Shown here piece after piece: positions 28,848 to 37,353 of a stretch of DNA of 64,000 bases. Both the position numbers and the translations under genes were made by a program. Below the pieces are notes generated by a model. It worked only from the letters and a program-made list of their open reading frames with translations, did no database searches and had not been told where the DNA came from. Origin of the DNA: Psychrobacter pacificensis (lineage in GTDB: Bacteria; Pseudomonadota; Gammaproteobacteria; Pseudomonadales; Moraxellaceae). The DNA lies in NCBI RefSeq assembly GCF_900101915.1, contig NZ_FNAL01000003.1, positions 139,560-203,559 on the forward strand. The letters are read 5' to 3'. How positions within the stretch are numbered: position 1 is the first letter of the stretch; each line of letters opens with the position of its first letter.

Positions 28848-30527
28848 ATGTCCCAAAAAAATGATACTACTGAACCAGAGGCACCACAAGCGGTCAGTTC
28901 GCAGTTTAGTGAGCAAGTCGTCGAGGAGCGCCTAACGCCCAATCCTTTGAGTCAGTTTTCTATGGACAAGGATGCCCTTAGGCTCGCCTTGGTTACGGCG
29001 CAGTATGCGCTAAGAGCCACCCGGCAACAGACACCGCCAACGCTCAATAAACCAACGGGGCTGCTGGTACTCGTTAATGGGATGGAGCAGGCAGGCAAGG
29101 GTACCGCTGTTAAGCAATTGAGGCAATGGGTCGATCCAAGATTGCTTAAAGTTGAGGCAACCGTCGGCCATGCGCCGCTAAGCTATCAGCCTATTTGGCA
29201 AGTTCATACCGGCGCGATGCCGCGCCATGGCGATGTGATGGTTTATTTTGGTAATTGGTATGCTGACTTGTTATACAACGTCATGCGCATAGCAACATCA
29301 AATAACGAAGATAAAAAGAAGCAGTCAAAAAATCAAAAACATATCGATAAAAATGCGCTTCCTATTGCGAAATGGCAAGCCTATTTACAGCAGCAGTTAG
29401 CTGAGCTCAAAGCATTTGAGCAGGATCTTATAGCCAATCACACTCGGCTACTGAAATGCTGGTTCCATGTGGATATGGAAACACTGCATAGCCGTCTACA
29501 AGATAGTAAGGCTGATCCGCAGTTTTTGTATCAAATTGACTGGAACAGCAAAACAGTGATCGAAAAATTTAATGAGGTTGCAGCCACTCTCTTACGGCAA
29601 CAAGATGACTGGATCATCATTGATGGTGATGATAAATCGGCAGCGGCTGATGATTTTTGTCATGAAGTCTTACATGCTATGCAAATGGCGCTCGTTAGTA
29701 GTCGTACCAGTACAACTGAATCTGCAGAAAAAAAACCACCGTCCAAGACAAAAAAATCCAAACCAAAAGTTGAACAGGCGCCGTTTGAACCGGTAAAGAT
29801 ACCGAAAAGCTTGACCAATATTGATGATTCAAAGATTAGTAAGTCTGAATATAATGATGCTTTGGCAAAGAAGCAAACACGTCTCGCTGAATTACTACGG
29901 GCGCGTCAAGGTCGTCATGTTGTCTTTGCCTTTGAGGGCATGGATGCGGCTGGGAAAGGAGGCGCAATCAAAAGGCTAGTTGCCGCACTCGATCCACGTG
30001 AATATCAAATTTACAATATCGGCGCACCGATGTTATACGAGACTCAGCACCCTTATTTATGGCGCTTTTGGACCAAACTGCCCAATGAACAAACCAACCG
30101 TGTTAGCCGTATTGCCATCTTTGATCGGACTTGGTATGGCAGAGTATTGGTTGAGCGTGTTGAGGGGTTTGCCACCGATGAGGAGTGGCAACGCGCGTAT
30201 GATGAAATCAATCGTTTCGAATCCGACTTAACAACAGCTGGAACGTTGGTCATTAAATACTGGTTAGCTATTGATAAAAAAGAGCAGCTAAAACGCTTCG
30301 AAGCCCGTCAAGATACACCGCACAAGCAATTCAAACTCACTGATGATGATTGGCGCAATCGTGATAAATGGTCAGATTACGTGCAATCTGCAGCAGATAT
30401 GCTGGCACGCACCAATACAAAAACAGCGCCGTGGTGTATTATCGCGACCAATGAAAAGCGACAAGCGCGTTTAGACGTCTTAGATCATGCCATACAGCAG
30501 TTATCGGAAGCATCTGATGGCAATTAG
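28848..30527 (+). CDS. pap: Polyphosphate:AMP phosphotransferase (two-domain PPK2)
   Basis: A class II PPK2 enzyme, which phosphorylates AMP to ADP with polyphosphate. It has two fused P-loop domains, each with a Walker A: GMEQAGKGT at about residues 78-86 and GMDAAGKGG at about 364-372. The second domain carries the conserved GAPMLYETQHPYLWRFW and FDRTWYGRVLVERVEGF stretches and is the likely catalytic half. A basic Lys-rich linker (about 292-315) lies between them. The chosen ATG at 28848 has GTGAG upstream, and the GTG at 28836 is an alternative. About 559 residues, close to the enzyme known from Acinetobacter johnsonii. Confidence 0.92.
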   Translation: MSQKNDTTEPEAPQAVSSQFSEQVVEERLTPNPLSQFSMDKDALRLALVTAQYALRATRQQTPPTLNKPTGLLVLVNGMEQAGKGTAVKQLRQWVDPRLLKVEATVGHAPLSYQPIWQVHTGAMPRHGDVMVYFGNWYADLLYNVMRIATSNNEDKKKQSKNQKHIDKNALPIAKWQAYLQQQLAELKAFEQDLIANHTRLLKCWFHVDMETLHSRLQDSKADPQFLYQIDWNSKTVIEKFNEVAATLLRQQDDWIIIDGDDKSAAADDFCHEVLHAMQMALVSSRTSTTESAEKKPPSKTKKSKPKVEQAPFEPVKIPKSLTNIDDSKISKSEYNDALAKKQTRLAELLRARQGRHVVFAFEGMDAAGKGGAIKRLVAALDPREYQIYNIGAPMLYETQHPYLWRFWTKLPNEQTNRVSRIAIFDRTWYGRVLVERVEGFATDEEWQRAYDEINRFESDLTTAGTLVIKYWLAIDKKEQLKRFEARQDTPHKQFKLTDDDWRNRDKWSDYVQSAADMLARTNTKTAPWCIIATNEKRQARLDVLDHAIQQLSEASDGN

Positions 30528-30711
30528 CTATCACAAAATAACTAAGATTTGCCAGTTATTTATACTTTTGAAAAACCATTTTTCCCCAATTTTGCTTAGG
30601 GAAACATACGAAATTTAATCTGTCATTGATAAAGGATGAGTTCTGTGGACACGCTCACAGTTACAAATCTTGCAATATCATTATGCATTATGTGATTATA
30701 TTTAATATAAT

Positions 30712-30925
30712 AGGGCCGCAATTGTCTTTACCCTGTCATAAAATGCGCTGACAGATGCATATTTTATGATGAGTACAGATATTTAAAAGACATTATCGCC
30801 GTATCTAAGTATTGATAAACACTGTATTGATAAAAAATGTACTGATAAAGACCGTAACATCACCAGAAAGATAAGCCGCAAGATGCTGTAATCAAATGAT
30901 TGGGCAATATACTTTGCGGCTTTTT
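30712..30925 (+). ncRNA. Candidate small RNA upstream of the Pit transporter gene
   Basis: Between the TATAAT at 30706-30711 and the terminator at 30873-30925 is about 210 nt without a plausible reading frame. It holds the CTGTCA/TGACAG dyad and three 15-bp-spaced repeats. It matches no RNA family I know. No good -35 goes with the -10, so the alternative is that the hairpin simply ends the pap transcript. Confidence 0.35.
30873..30925 (+). terminator. Terminator-like hairpin upstream of the Pit gene
   Basis: A stem of about 9-10 bp (AAGCCGCAA at 30873 with TTGCGGCTT), a large loop of about 30 nt and T5. It ends either pap or a separate small RNA. Confidence 0.65.
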
Positions 30926-31167
30926 GATATGTGATGTGTTTTTACAGAGAAGCCTATCAACGCCTTGAATCAAGCATAGATGAATGATTCTAAGGTACGG
31001 CAGCAAAATCCGCTAAATATTATTGTTTAGCATTCATTGTTTAAAAAGCACGTTGCGTATTTATCATCATGCTACTTTAGTGTGTGGTTTTAAAACTCAC
31101 ATGTATGGCTGCGCAATGTTACTAATCGCATATAATTTCAATCAGCTTACGCAGGACGTATTAACGT

Positions 31168-32775
31168 ATGGGTATTAGCAACAGTTCTACAGGGCCAACC
31201 CAATCAGTCGGCTCTACGAAAGTAAATCTATTTTTTGCCATTTTATTGATTGCGATGACCATCTACTTTTTGTGGTGGGGTTTAGATTACACCATGCGTC
31301 AGCAAACGACGCTGTTTATTATAGCGACCGCGTTTGGTGTCTTTATGGCATTCAATATCGGTGGTAACGATGTCGCCAACTCTTTTGGTACTTCAGTGGG
31401 TGCAGGAACGCTGACTATCCCGCAAGCATTGGGTATCGCAGCGATATTTGAGGTGTCGGGCGCCGTACTGGCAGGTGGTGAAGTAACCGATACCATCCGA
31501 AGCGGTATTGTCGATTTAGACGGCCTCTCAGTCGAGCCCAACCAGTTTATTTATGTCATGCTCTCAGCGTTGTTTGCTGCTGCGTTTTGGTTGTTATTTG
31601 CTACCAAAAAAGGTCTGCCAGTGTCGACCACCCATGCAATTATTGGCGGAGTGGTGGGTAGCTCCATCGTATTGGGTATCACGTTAGGTGGTACTGAAAT
31701 GGCGTTATCAACGGTAAGTTGGAGCAAGATTGGCACTATCGCTATCTCTTGGGTTCTATCACCGTTACTAGGCGGCGTTTTGTCTTATCTACTATATGGC
31801 CAAATCAAGAAAAATATCATTGAATATAATGATAGAACAGAAGCGCATATTGGTGAGCTAAAAGCCAATAAAAAAGTATTAAAGCAAAACCATAAAGAGT
31901 TTTTGGATGGCTTGACAGAGTCAGAGCAATTGGCTTACACGTCAGCGATGCTACGAGATCAAGAAATCTATAAAGATGATGATTGCTTGGTTGAAGATTT
32001 AGAGACGGATTATTACAAAGAACTTTATAAGCTTGAAAACGAGCGCAGCAACCTCGATACCTTAAAAGCATTGAAGCAATGGGTGCCTATTATTGCGGCT
32101 GCGGGCGGTGCAGTGATGGCCTCCTTGGTTATCTTTAAAGGTTTGAAAAACGTCAATAACGGTATGACGACGCTGCAAGGCTTTTTAATCATGGGGATGA
32201 TAGCAGCCCTCGTTTGGCTTGCAACTTATATTTATACCAAAAGTATCCGCGGCAAGCACAAAGAAGATCTGACCAAAGCCACCTTTATTATGTTTAGCTG
32301 GATGCAGGTCTTTACCGCGTCAGCATTTGCTTTTAGTCACGGCTCAAACGATATTGCCAACGCGGTTGGTCCTTTTGCTGCGATTATGGATGTCATTCGT
32401 ACCAATAGCATCTCGACCGAAGCGGCTGTACCACCTGCTGTTATGCTGACTTTTGGTGTGGCACTGATTGTTGGTCTTTGGTTTATCGGTAAAGAAGTCA
32501 TTCAAACTGTCGGTACCAATCTAGCGAAGATGCATCCAGCTTCTGGATTCTCAGCTGAGCTGGCCGCTGCTGCTGTCGTTATGGGCGCATCAACGATGGG
32601 TCTTCCTGTATCAAGCACGCATACCTTGGTTGGGGCTGTATTGGGTATTGGTATGGTCAATAAAGATACCAATTGGGCGCTCATGAAACCAATCGGTTTG
32701 GCATGGGTCATCACCTTGCCAGTTGCTGCTGGTCTATCAGCAATCAGCTATATTGTATTGAGCAATATTTTTTAA
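31168..32775 (+). CDS. pitA: Low-affinity inorganic phosphate transporter, Pit family
   Basis: An inner-membrane permease importing metal-phosphate with protons (PF01384). The two family signatures are visible: FNIGGNDVANSFGTSVGAGT near residue 60 and SHGSNDIANAVGPFAAI near residue 390, the two inverted repeats of the fold. About ten transmembrane segments are seen. A charged cytoplasmic loop (about residues 215-300, with helical Glu/Lys-rich segments) separates the halves. Length 535. It is downstream of the polyphosphate gene, linking phosphate uptake to storage use. The start has AGGA about 10 bases upstream. Confidence 0.93.
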   Translation: MGISNSSTGPTQSVGSTKVNLFFAILLIAMTIYFLWWGLDYTMRQQTTLFIIATAFGVFMAFNIGGNDVANSFGTSVGAGTLTIPQALGIAAIFEVSGAVLAGGEVTDTIRSGIVDLDGLSVEPNQFIYVMLSALFAAAFWLLFATKKGLPVSTTHAIIGGVVGSSIVLGITLGGTEMALSTVSWSKIGTIAISWVLSPLLGGVLSYLLYGQIKKNIIEYNDRTEAHIGELKANKKVLKQNHKEFLDGLTESEQLAYTSAMLRDQEIYKDDDCLVEDLETDYYKELYKLENERSNLDTLKALKQWVPIIAAAGGAVMASLVIFKGLKNVNNGMTTLQGFLIMGMIAALVWLATYIYTKSIRGKHKEDLTKATFIMFSWMQVFTASAFAFSHGSNDIANAVGPFAAIMDVIRTNSISTEAAVPPAVMLTFGVALIVGLWFIGKEVIQTVGTNLAKMHPASGFSAELAAAAVVMGASTMGLPVSSTHTLVGAVLGIGMVNKDTNWALMKPIGLAWVITLPVAAGLSAISYIVLSNIF

Positions 32776-32820
32776 TCTTAAGGCGCTAGAGCTCTGCACT
32801 AAAGCTTATTCTAGAGCCAT

Positions 32821-32859
32821 AAAAAACGCTTATCAGCATGACGCCGATAAGCGTTTTTT
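32821..32859. terminator. Bidirectional terminator between Pit gene and HTH-aminotransferase
   Basis: A perfect 14-bp inverted repeat (A6-CGCTTATC with GATAAGCG-T6), 11-nt loop, serving the convergent genes. Confidence 0.92.
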
Positions 32860-32875
32860 AATGTCATATGAATAT

Positions 32876-34519
32876 TTACTCAGTGCCAAACTGCTGGCGT
32901 TTTTTTGCAAAAAATCGGTCCAATCTATCCATCGCATTTTCTAAATCAAGCAAGTTAGGCAAAAAGACCAAACGAAAATGATCGGGTTTGTCCCAGTTGA
33001 AGCCTGTGCCTTGCACCATCAACACGTTTTCTTCGACGAGTAAGTCCATCATAAAGTCCATATCATCCGTGATAGGGTAAACCTCTGGATCCATTTTTGG
33101 AAAACAGTAAAACGCACCTTGCGGCATGGTACAAGAAATGCCTTTAATCGCATTGAGACGTGAAACCGCCATTTCGCGCTGTTTATATAGGCGACCTGTT
33201 TCGGAGGTCAAGTCTTGCATACTCTGATGACCGCCCATCGCTGTTTGGATGGCATACTGTCCTTGAACATTCGAGCAAAGGCGCATGGATGCCAGCATAT
33301 CCAAGCCTTCAATAAAGTCAGTCGCGTGTTGTTTGCGTCCAGACACCATCATCCAGCCTGAGCGAAATCCGGCAATACGGTGTGACTTTGACAAGCCATT
33401 GTATGAGAGTACCAGTACTTCATCGGTCAAGGTGCTCATCGGTGTATGTACATTATCATCATAGAGAATACGATCGTAAATCTCGTCCGCCATGATGATT
33501 AAGTTGTGCTCTTTAGCAACTTCGATAATTTGTTTTAATAACTCATCGCTATAAAGGGAGCCTGTCGGGTTATTGGGGTTGATAACCACGATGCCCTTTG
33601 TTTTGCTAGTGATTTTAGATTTAATATCCTCAACATCAGGATGCCAGTTGTCTGCTTCATTACAGCGATAATGCACAGCGGTGCCGCCAGCGAGGTTAGC
33701 CGCTGCTGTCCAAAGTGGGTAATCTGGCATCGGAATCAGGACTTCATCGCCATCGTTCATTAGCGCTTGCATGGTCATGACAATCAACTCAGACACACCA
33801 TTACCCAGATAGACGTCACGCACATCAACTGCTGATAAGAGGCCTTTAGACTGGTAATATTGCAAAATGGCTTTGCGCGCCGAAAAAATCCCTTGTGAGT
33901 CCGAATAACCCGTTGCCTCAGATAAATTCATCGCCACGTCACGCAAGATTTCATGAGGCGCTTCTAGACCAAACGGCGCTGGATTGCCTACATTTAGCTT
34001 CAGTATGCGCTTACCCTCTGCTTCCATTTTATTGGCAGTTTGGAGTAGGGGGCCGCGAATGTCGTAGCAGACGTTTTGTAATTTATCGGATTTTTTTATG
34101 GTGTTCATAGCGTGACCCTTTGTCGGGTAGGTTTGTGAATGTTTATCGGTGTCGGGAAAAGTCTCAAGCTGAGTCTTAGCTGCCCCATTGTCTGATGGGC
34201 TAGCTGAAGCGTGAGCTGTCTCTAAATCCATACTTTGAGATAAATAGTTGTCTTCGGATAAAAGCATACTAGTATCTTCACTTTGAAGATCACCGCGCAA
34301 GAGATAGCCTTCGCTACAGCCTAAAATACGAGCCAGTGTCGGTAGCTTAGATGAGACAATACCATTAGTGCCGCGCTCCCAGTTGGAGATAGCGCCGCGA
34401 CTGACCTTTGCACCAGCGGCTGTCATTGCCTGTGCTAGCTGCTCTGCGGTAAATCCTTTGTCTCGGCGTAGCTGTACTAGCCGCTCTGCTTGCGTGCTTT
34501 TACTATTGCTATCGGACAT
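32876..34519 (-). CDS. HTH (XRE-type)-aminotransferase fusion, AlaA-like
   Basis: A fusion of about 547 residues. Residues about 8-65 form a Cro/C1-type HTH (AERLVQLRRDKGFTAEQLAQ, then VSRGAISNWERG and LARILGCSEGYLLRG). After a polar linker, from about residue 140 (MNTIKKSDKLQNVC) comes a complete fold-type I PLP aminotransferase like alanine aminotransferase AlaA: NPNNPTGSLY, ADEIYDRIL, the PLP lysine in SYNGLSKSHR, and FRSGWMM. Similar bifunctional proteins are annotated in Acinetobacter. It is not a MocR/GntR fusion. The chosen start is ATG 34519. A TTG frame start at 34540 is weaker. Paired TGCAA dyads upstream suggest autoregulation. Internal ATG 34107-34109 could make the enzyme alone. 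Confidence 0.88.
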   Translation of the reverse strand: MSDSNSKSTQAERLVQLRRDKGFTAEQLAQAMTAAGAKVSRGAISNWERGTNGIVSSKLPTLARILGCSEGYLLRGDLQSEDTSMLLSEDNYLSQSMDLETAHASASPSDNGAAKTQLETFPDTDKHSQTYPTKGHAMNTIKKSDKLQNVCYDIRGPLLQTANKMEAEGKRILKLNVGNPAPFGLEAPHEILRDVAMNLSEATGYSDSQGIFSARKAILQYYQSKGLLSAVDVRDVYLGNGVSELIVMTMQALMNDGDEVLIPMPDYPLWTAAANLAGGTAVHYRCNEADNWHPDVEDIKSKITSKTKGIVVINPNNPTGSLYSDELLKQIIEVAKEHNLIIMADEIYDRILYDDNVHTPMSTLTDEVLVLSYNGLSKSHRIAGFRSGWMMVSGRKQHATDFIEGLDMLASMRLCSNVQGQYAIQTAMGGHQSMQDLTSETGRLYKQREMAVSRLNAIKGISCTMPQGAFYCFPKMDPEVYPITDDMDFMMDLLVEENVLMVQGTGFNWDKPDHFRLVFLPNLLDLENAMDRLDRFFAKKRQQFGTE

Positions 34520-34592
34520 TGTTATTTGAGCCTTTATCAATCAGTGAACGTGTATAGATGATACAAAATTGAATATTTTTTCATAACTTACC

Positions 34593-34613
34593 AATGCAAG
34601 ATATTATTGCATT
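34593..34613. promoter_or_regulatory. Palindromic operator candidate 1 (AATGCAA-N7-TTGCATT)
   Basis: A perfect 7-bp inverted repeat with a 7-bp spacer, 75-95 bp upstream of the HTH-aminotransferase start. Spacing and symmetry suit a dimeric XRE-type HTH protein. Confidence 0.6.
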
Positions 34614-34651
34614 ACAAAAAATATTGCAAGAGATAGAAACGCTTTTTATAA

Positions 34652-34672
34652 AATGCAAGAATAACTTGCAAT
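34652..34672. promoter_or_regulatory. Palindromic operator candidate 2 (AATGCAA-N7-TTGCAAT)
   Basis: The same 7-N7-7 geometry as candidate 1, with a near-perfect core (TGCAAG-N5-CTTGCA). A half site ATTGCAA at 34623-34629 lies between the two. Together they suggest a cooperative site for the adjacent fusion protein. Confidence 0.6.
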
Positions 34673-34918
34673 ATTGTGTCTTTTCCTCTTTGCTGGATGC
34701 TCATATCTTGCTCACATCTATAGATAAGCGAATATTATTGACTGTATTTTATTAGAAGGGTGCTGCCCAAAGCACTGTAAATCACCTAGCATTGGCAGTA
34801 CTCTTTTTAAATATGCCTTGAATAGTGAGTTGTGAACCTTCACATATAACCCATCGTTTTTATAATAATATGGCGATAAAATAGTTATCAATAATAAATA
34901 ATCGAATAAGGGTACATT

Positions 34919-35344
34919 ATGCAAGACAATCAATTGAGTAAAGAAGAAATCAGCCAATTGACCGAAGCTGACTGGAAAGAGCGTTTGAGCGCTGACGAGT
35001 ATCATGTGATGCGTGAAAAGGGCACAGAGCGTCCATTTACAGGCGTTTATAACGATGCAACTGATGATGGTGTTTATCGCTGCAAAGGCTGCGGTGCCAG
35101 TTTGTTTGATTCAAGCAACAAGTTTGATGCGGGTTGTGGTTGGCCAAGTTTCGATCAAGGGATTGATAACAGCGCGATAGACGAGCATGTTGACAACTCA
35201 TTGGGTATGATTCGTACCGAAGTCACCTGTAGCAACTGCGGTGCACATTTAGGGCACGTGTTCCCTGATGGTCCACGTGAGACGACAGGTATGCGCTATT
35301 GTATCAACTCAGTATCTATTGATTTGGATAAATCTGAGAAGTAA
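34919..35344 (+). CDS. msrB: Peptide methionine-R-sulfoxide reductase MsrB
   Basis: Reduces methionine-R-sulfoxide in oxidised proteins. The 141-residue protein has the zinc CxxC pairs CKGCG and CSNCG, the signature CGWPSFD, the [10 protein letters not shown] segment and the catalytic cysteine in MRYCINSVS. No signal peptide, so it acts in the cytoplasm. It is followed by glutathione peroxidase 140 bp on, forming an antioxidant pair, though not clearly one operon. It is divergent from the HTH-aminotransferase. Confidence 0.96.
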   Translation: MQDNQLSKEEISQLTEADWKERLSADEYHVMREKGTERPFTGVYNDATDDGVYRCKGCGASLFDSSNKFDAGCGWPSFDQGIDNSAIDEHVDNSLGMIRTEVTCSNCGAHLGHVFPDGPRETTGMRYCINSVSIDLDKSEK

Positions 35345-35487
35345 GTCCTTTATCTGATTTTAGAAGTGTGAGAGGGGAAGTACAGAGTGCTTCCTTTTCA
35401 AGGGTTTCTAATATTCATGTGATAAAGAAAACGGCGTTATTGAAACAAATAATCAAAATAATAAAATTCTCAATTTAAGGATAGATG

Positions 35488-35973
35488 ATGAGTACTATTT
35501 ATGACTTCACCGCTGAGCGTATGGACGGCAGCTCGCAAGCGTTTTCTGAGTATAAAGATAAAGTATTGCTAATCGTTAATACGGCAAGCAAATGTGGATT
35601 CACTCCGCAGTTCGAAGGGTTAGAATCGTTATATCAACAATACAAAGATCAAGGGCTAGTCGTTATCGGCTTTCCTTGTAATCAATTTGGCAGCCAAGAT
35701 CCCGGTAGCAATGACGAGATCGGCGCGTTTTGTCAAAAAAACTATGGTGTCAGCTTTCCTATGATGGCGAAAATTGATGTCAATGGTGCAGACGCTCATC
35801 CTATCTATGACTGGCTTAAAGACCAAAAAGGTGGCCTACTGACAGATGGCATCAAATGGAATTTCACCAAGTTTTTAATCGATAGCAAAGGGCAGGTCAT
35901 CGATCGTTATGCGCCAACGACCAAGCCAGATGCCATCAAAAAAGACATTGAGCAAGCATTAACCAATAAGTAA
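35488..35973 (+). CDS. Glutathione peroxidase family protein (cysteine type)
   Basis: A thiol peroxidase of the GPx family (BtuE-like), about 161 residues. The peroxidatic residue is Cys36 in TASKCGFTPQ, not selenocysteine, with the tetrad partners in PCNQFGSQDPG (Gln) and WNFTKFLI (Trp, Asn). Such Cys-GPx proteins often use thioredoxin rather than glutathione. The second ATG at 35488 is chosen because AAGGA is 6 bases from it. 35485 is the alternative. It follows msrB. Confidence 0.92.
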   Translation: MSTIYDFTAERMDGSSQAFSEYKDKVLLIVNTASKCGFTPQFEGLESLYQQYKDQGLVVIGFPCNQFGSQDPGSNDEIGAFCQKNYGVSFPMMAKIDVNGADAHPIYDWLKDQKGGLLTDGIKWNFTKFLIDSKGQVIDRYAPTTKPDAIKKDIEQALTNK

Positions 35974-36300
35974 GTATCGAGTCTAAAAAAAATGATTTTT
36001 TATGAAAATATAAAATCAATAAAAACATATGCTTGCTAAAAATTTCGATATAAAATTGAAAAATATTTAAAAAATTGAAAAATAGCGTTTGACAGCCAAG
36101 TGTAAATCTATATAATACACACCCACAGCAAGAGGACTTACTTAGATAAGCCCAGCTGATTAAGTTAACATTGAGTGTGACAGCTGATGATAGCTTTAGA
36201 AGTTGAAAAGCTTGATTGCTTTAAAAGCTTCAGAAAATTCCCTTTAAGGAATTTTCTCTTGCGAACCTAAAATTGCAGTGCAATTTTTTAACGGTTCTCA
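35974..36300. other. AT-rich spacer and tRNA leader
   Basis: The first part is AT-rich spacer. From the promoter at 36089-36116 a leader of about 180 nt runs to tRNA-Val and holds two hairpins: GAAAATTCC/GGAATTTTC (36233-36256) and AAATTGC-AGT-GCAATTT (36270-36286). These may guide tRNA processing or early folding. Confidence 0.55.
36089..36116 (+). promoter_or_regulatory. Consensus sigma-70 promoter for the tRNA-Val/tRNA-Asp unit
   Basis: TTGACA (36089-36094) and TATAAT (36111-36116), both perfect, with a 16-bp spacer. The best promoter in the window, as expected for stable RNA. Confidence 0.85.
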
Positions 36301-36376
36301 GGGTGATTAGCTCAGTTGGTAGAGCGTCTGCCTTACACGCAGAATGTCGGCGGTTCGAATCCGTCATCACCCACCA
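36301..36376 (+). tRNA. tRNA-Val (anticodon TAC)
   Basis: A 76-nt cloverleaf with acceptor GGGTGAT/ATCACCC, anticodon TAC in CTTACAC, T-loop GGTTCGAATCC and encoded CCA. Confidence 0.97.
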
Positions 36377-36428
36377 CTTTTTAGCAAGTGGGCTCTTTAA
36401 ATAAGAGCAAGAAGCTAAGACGACCTAA

Positions 36429-36505
36429 GCAGCGGTAGTTCAGTTGGTTAGAATACCGGCCTGTCACGCCGGGGGTCGCGGGTTCGAGTCCCGTCCGCTG
36501 CGCCA
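36429..36505 (+). tRNA. tRNA-Asp (anticodon GTC)
   Basis: A 77-nt cloverleaf with acceptor GCAGCGG/CCGCTGC, anticodon GTC in CTGTCAC, T-loop GGTTCGAGTCC and encoded CCA. Most of the core is the same as E. coli tRNA-Asp. Cotranscribed with tRNA-Val, 52 nt apart. Confidence 0.97.
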
Positions 36506-36547
36506 TATTTAAAACGAATTTAGACTGTAAAGTTTAAGCAAGTTTCG

Positions 36548-36578
36548 CCTCAAGTATTAGTTTACTTGGGGTTTTTTT
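36548..36578 (+). terminator. Terminator of the tRNA-Val/tRNA-Asp unit
   Basis: A 9-bp stem (CCTCAAGTA with TACTTGGGG, one G-T) and T7. Confidence 0.88.
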
Positions 36579-36854
36579 GTGTTTAGGTGTTTTTGCTTAA
36601 TGTCATCATATTTTGGTATATTGCAGATGAGCCACCCACGATAGCACGATCATCAATCGAAAATCCTTTTTGCCACTATTTTCAGTAATATGTAATATAA
36701 GTAAAAATTAGTCTTAAAATTATTGGATAAATAAGCCATAGCAGGTATTAATCTCTTTATTTTCGTACGCCTTACAGCGCCTTCTGTTGACAGCGGCATT
36801 TGCAGCCTGATATATCTGTTTGCCTAATAAATATAGATATATAAGGGATGCATT

Positions 36855-37121
36855 TTGAGTGATAGTAAAAAGCTAGATTTAGGGGTTGGACAAGATCATA
36901 TTGTGATACAGCGACGTTACAATGCGTTGGGCGCAGTCAATGATTTACTTATCGCTATTTAGTTTTTGATTGGTAGGTCTTTCTTTTTAAAAGAGTCGCT
37001 CACCACAGATGGGACGTGGCTGTTTATTCTTGGTAGTGCACAGCTACTTATAAAGCCACTGATCAAGCTGATCAGCTTGATTCATGTCGGTCGAGTATAC
37101 AACCTATCAAATCAGCGGTAA
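36855..37121 (+). pseudogene. YrhK-like small membrane protein gene with in-frame TAG
   Basis: An 88-codon frame from TTG at 36855, with AAGGG upstream, interrupted by TAG at 36960-36962. Either side reads as a YrhK-domain protein (RRYNALGAVNDLLIAI, then FLIGRSFFL and GTWLFILGSAQLLIKP, followed by HVGRVYNL). Relatives have Trp at the stop position (a TGG to TAG change would explain it). Whether the function is lost depends on suppression or reinitiation. The rest of the frame shows no other damage, so the change looks recent. The role of YrhK proteins is unknown. Confidence 0.7.
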
Positions 37122-37308
37122 GTTATAGCGTTAGGTAATACCGCGCTTGTTATAACCCATAAGCTGTAACTATAAATACAAATACAATCAATTTATCCAG
37201 TATTACTCCCAAGGATAATAGCCACTAGTGCTAGAAGTAGTTTGGCTCATTGAACGATAGTGAGTGTTCTTTGATACTTCCAAAAGAAAAAATTTCATCC
37301 AAAAATCA

Positions 37309-37336
37309 TTGAATTATTTCCATATGTCTATATTAT
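37309..37336 (+). promoter_or_regulatory. Promoter of the ars operon
   Basis: TTGAAT (37309-37314), a 16-bp spacer and TATTAT (37331-37336). The predicted start is at about 37343-37344, the first base of the arsR ATG. Confidence 0.6.
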
Positions 37337-37353
37337 TGGACATATGGAAATAA
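37314..37353. promoter_or_regulatory. ArsR operator: 15-bp perfect inverted repeat
   Basis: TTATTTCCATATGTC (37314-37328) is repeated in inverted form at 37339-37353, with a 10-bp spacer containing the -10 box. It covers the promoter and the arsR start codon (37344), so bound ArsR would block polymerase directly. A dimer of ArsR released by arsenite is the known mode. Confidence 0.8.

Larger units (their letters stand above)
30528..31167. other. Long intergenic region between pap and the Pit gene
   Basis: 640 bp with no coding gene. It contains a TATAAT (30706-30711), a CTGTCA-N10-TGACAG dyad (30733-30754), three copies of a TAT/CTGATAAA word at 15-bp spacing (30810, 30825, 30840) and a terminator (30873-30925), together suggestive of a small RNA. 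A second TATAAT at 31131-31136 is a likely promoter element of the Pit gene. Confidence 0.6.
34520..34918. other. Intergenic region between HTH-aminotransferase and msrB
   Basis: A 399-bp spacer between divergent genes. Nearest the fusion gene is a cluster of TGCAA motifs (34593-34672), described separately. The remaining part next to msrB is AT-rich and shows no gene. Confidence 0.6.

Noticed and set aside
30733..30754. Pho box before the Pit gene
   Set aside because: CTGTCAT is present but the second CTGTCAT half is not; the second half is in inverted orientation, so it is a dyad and not a PhoB direct repeat.
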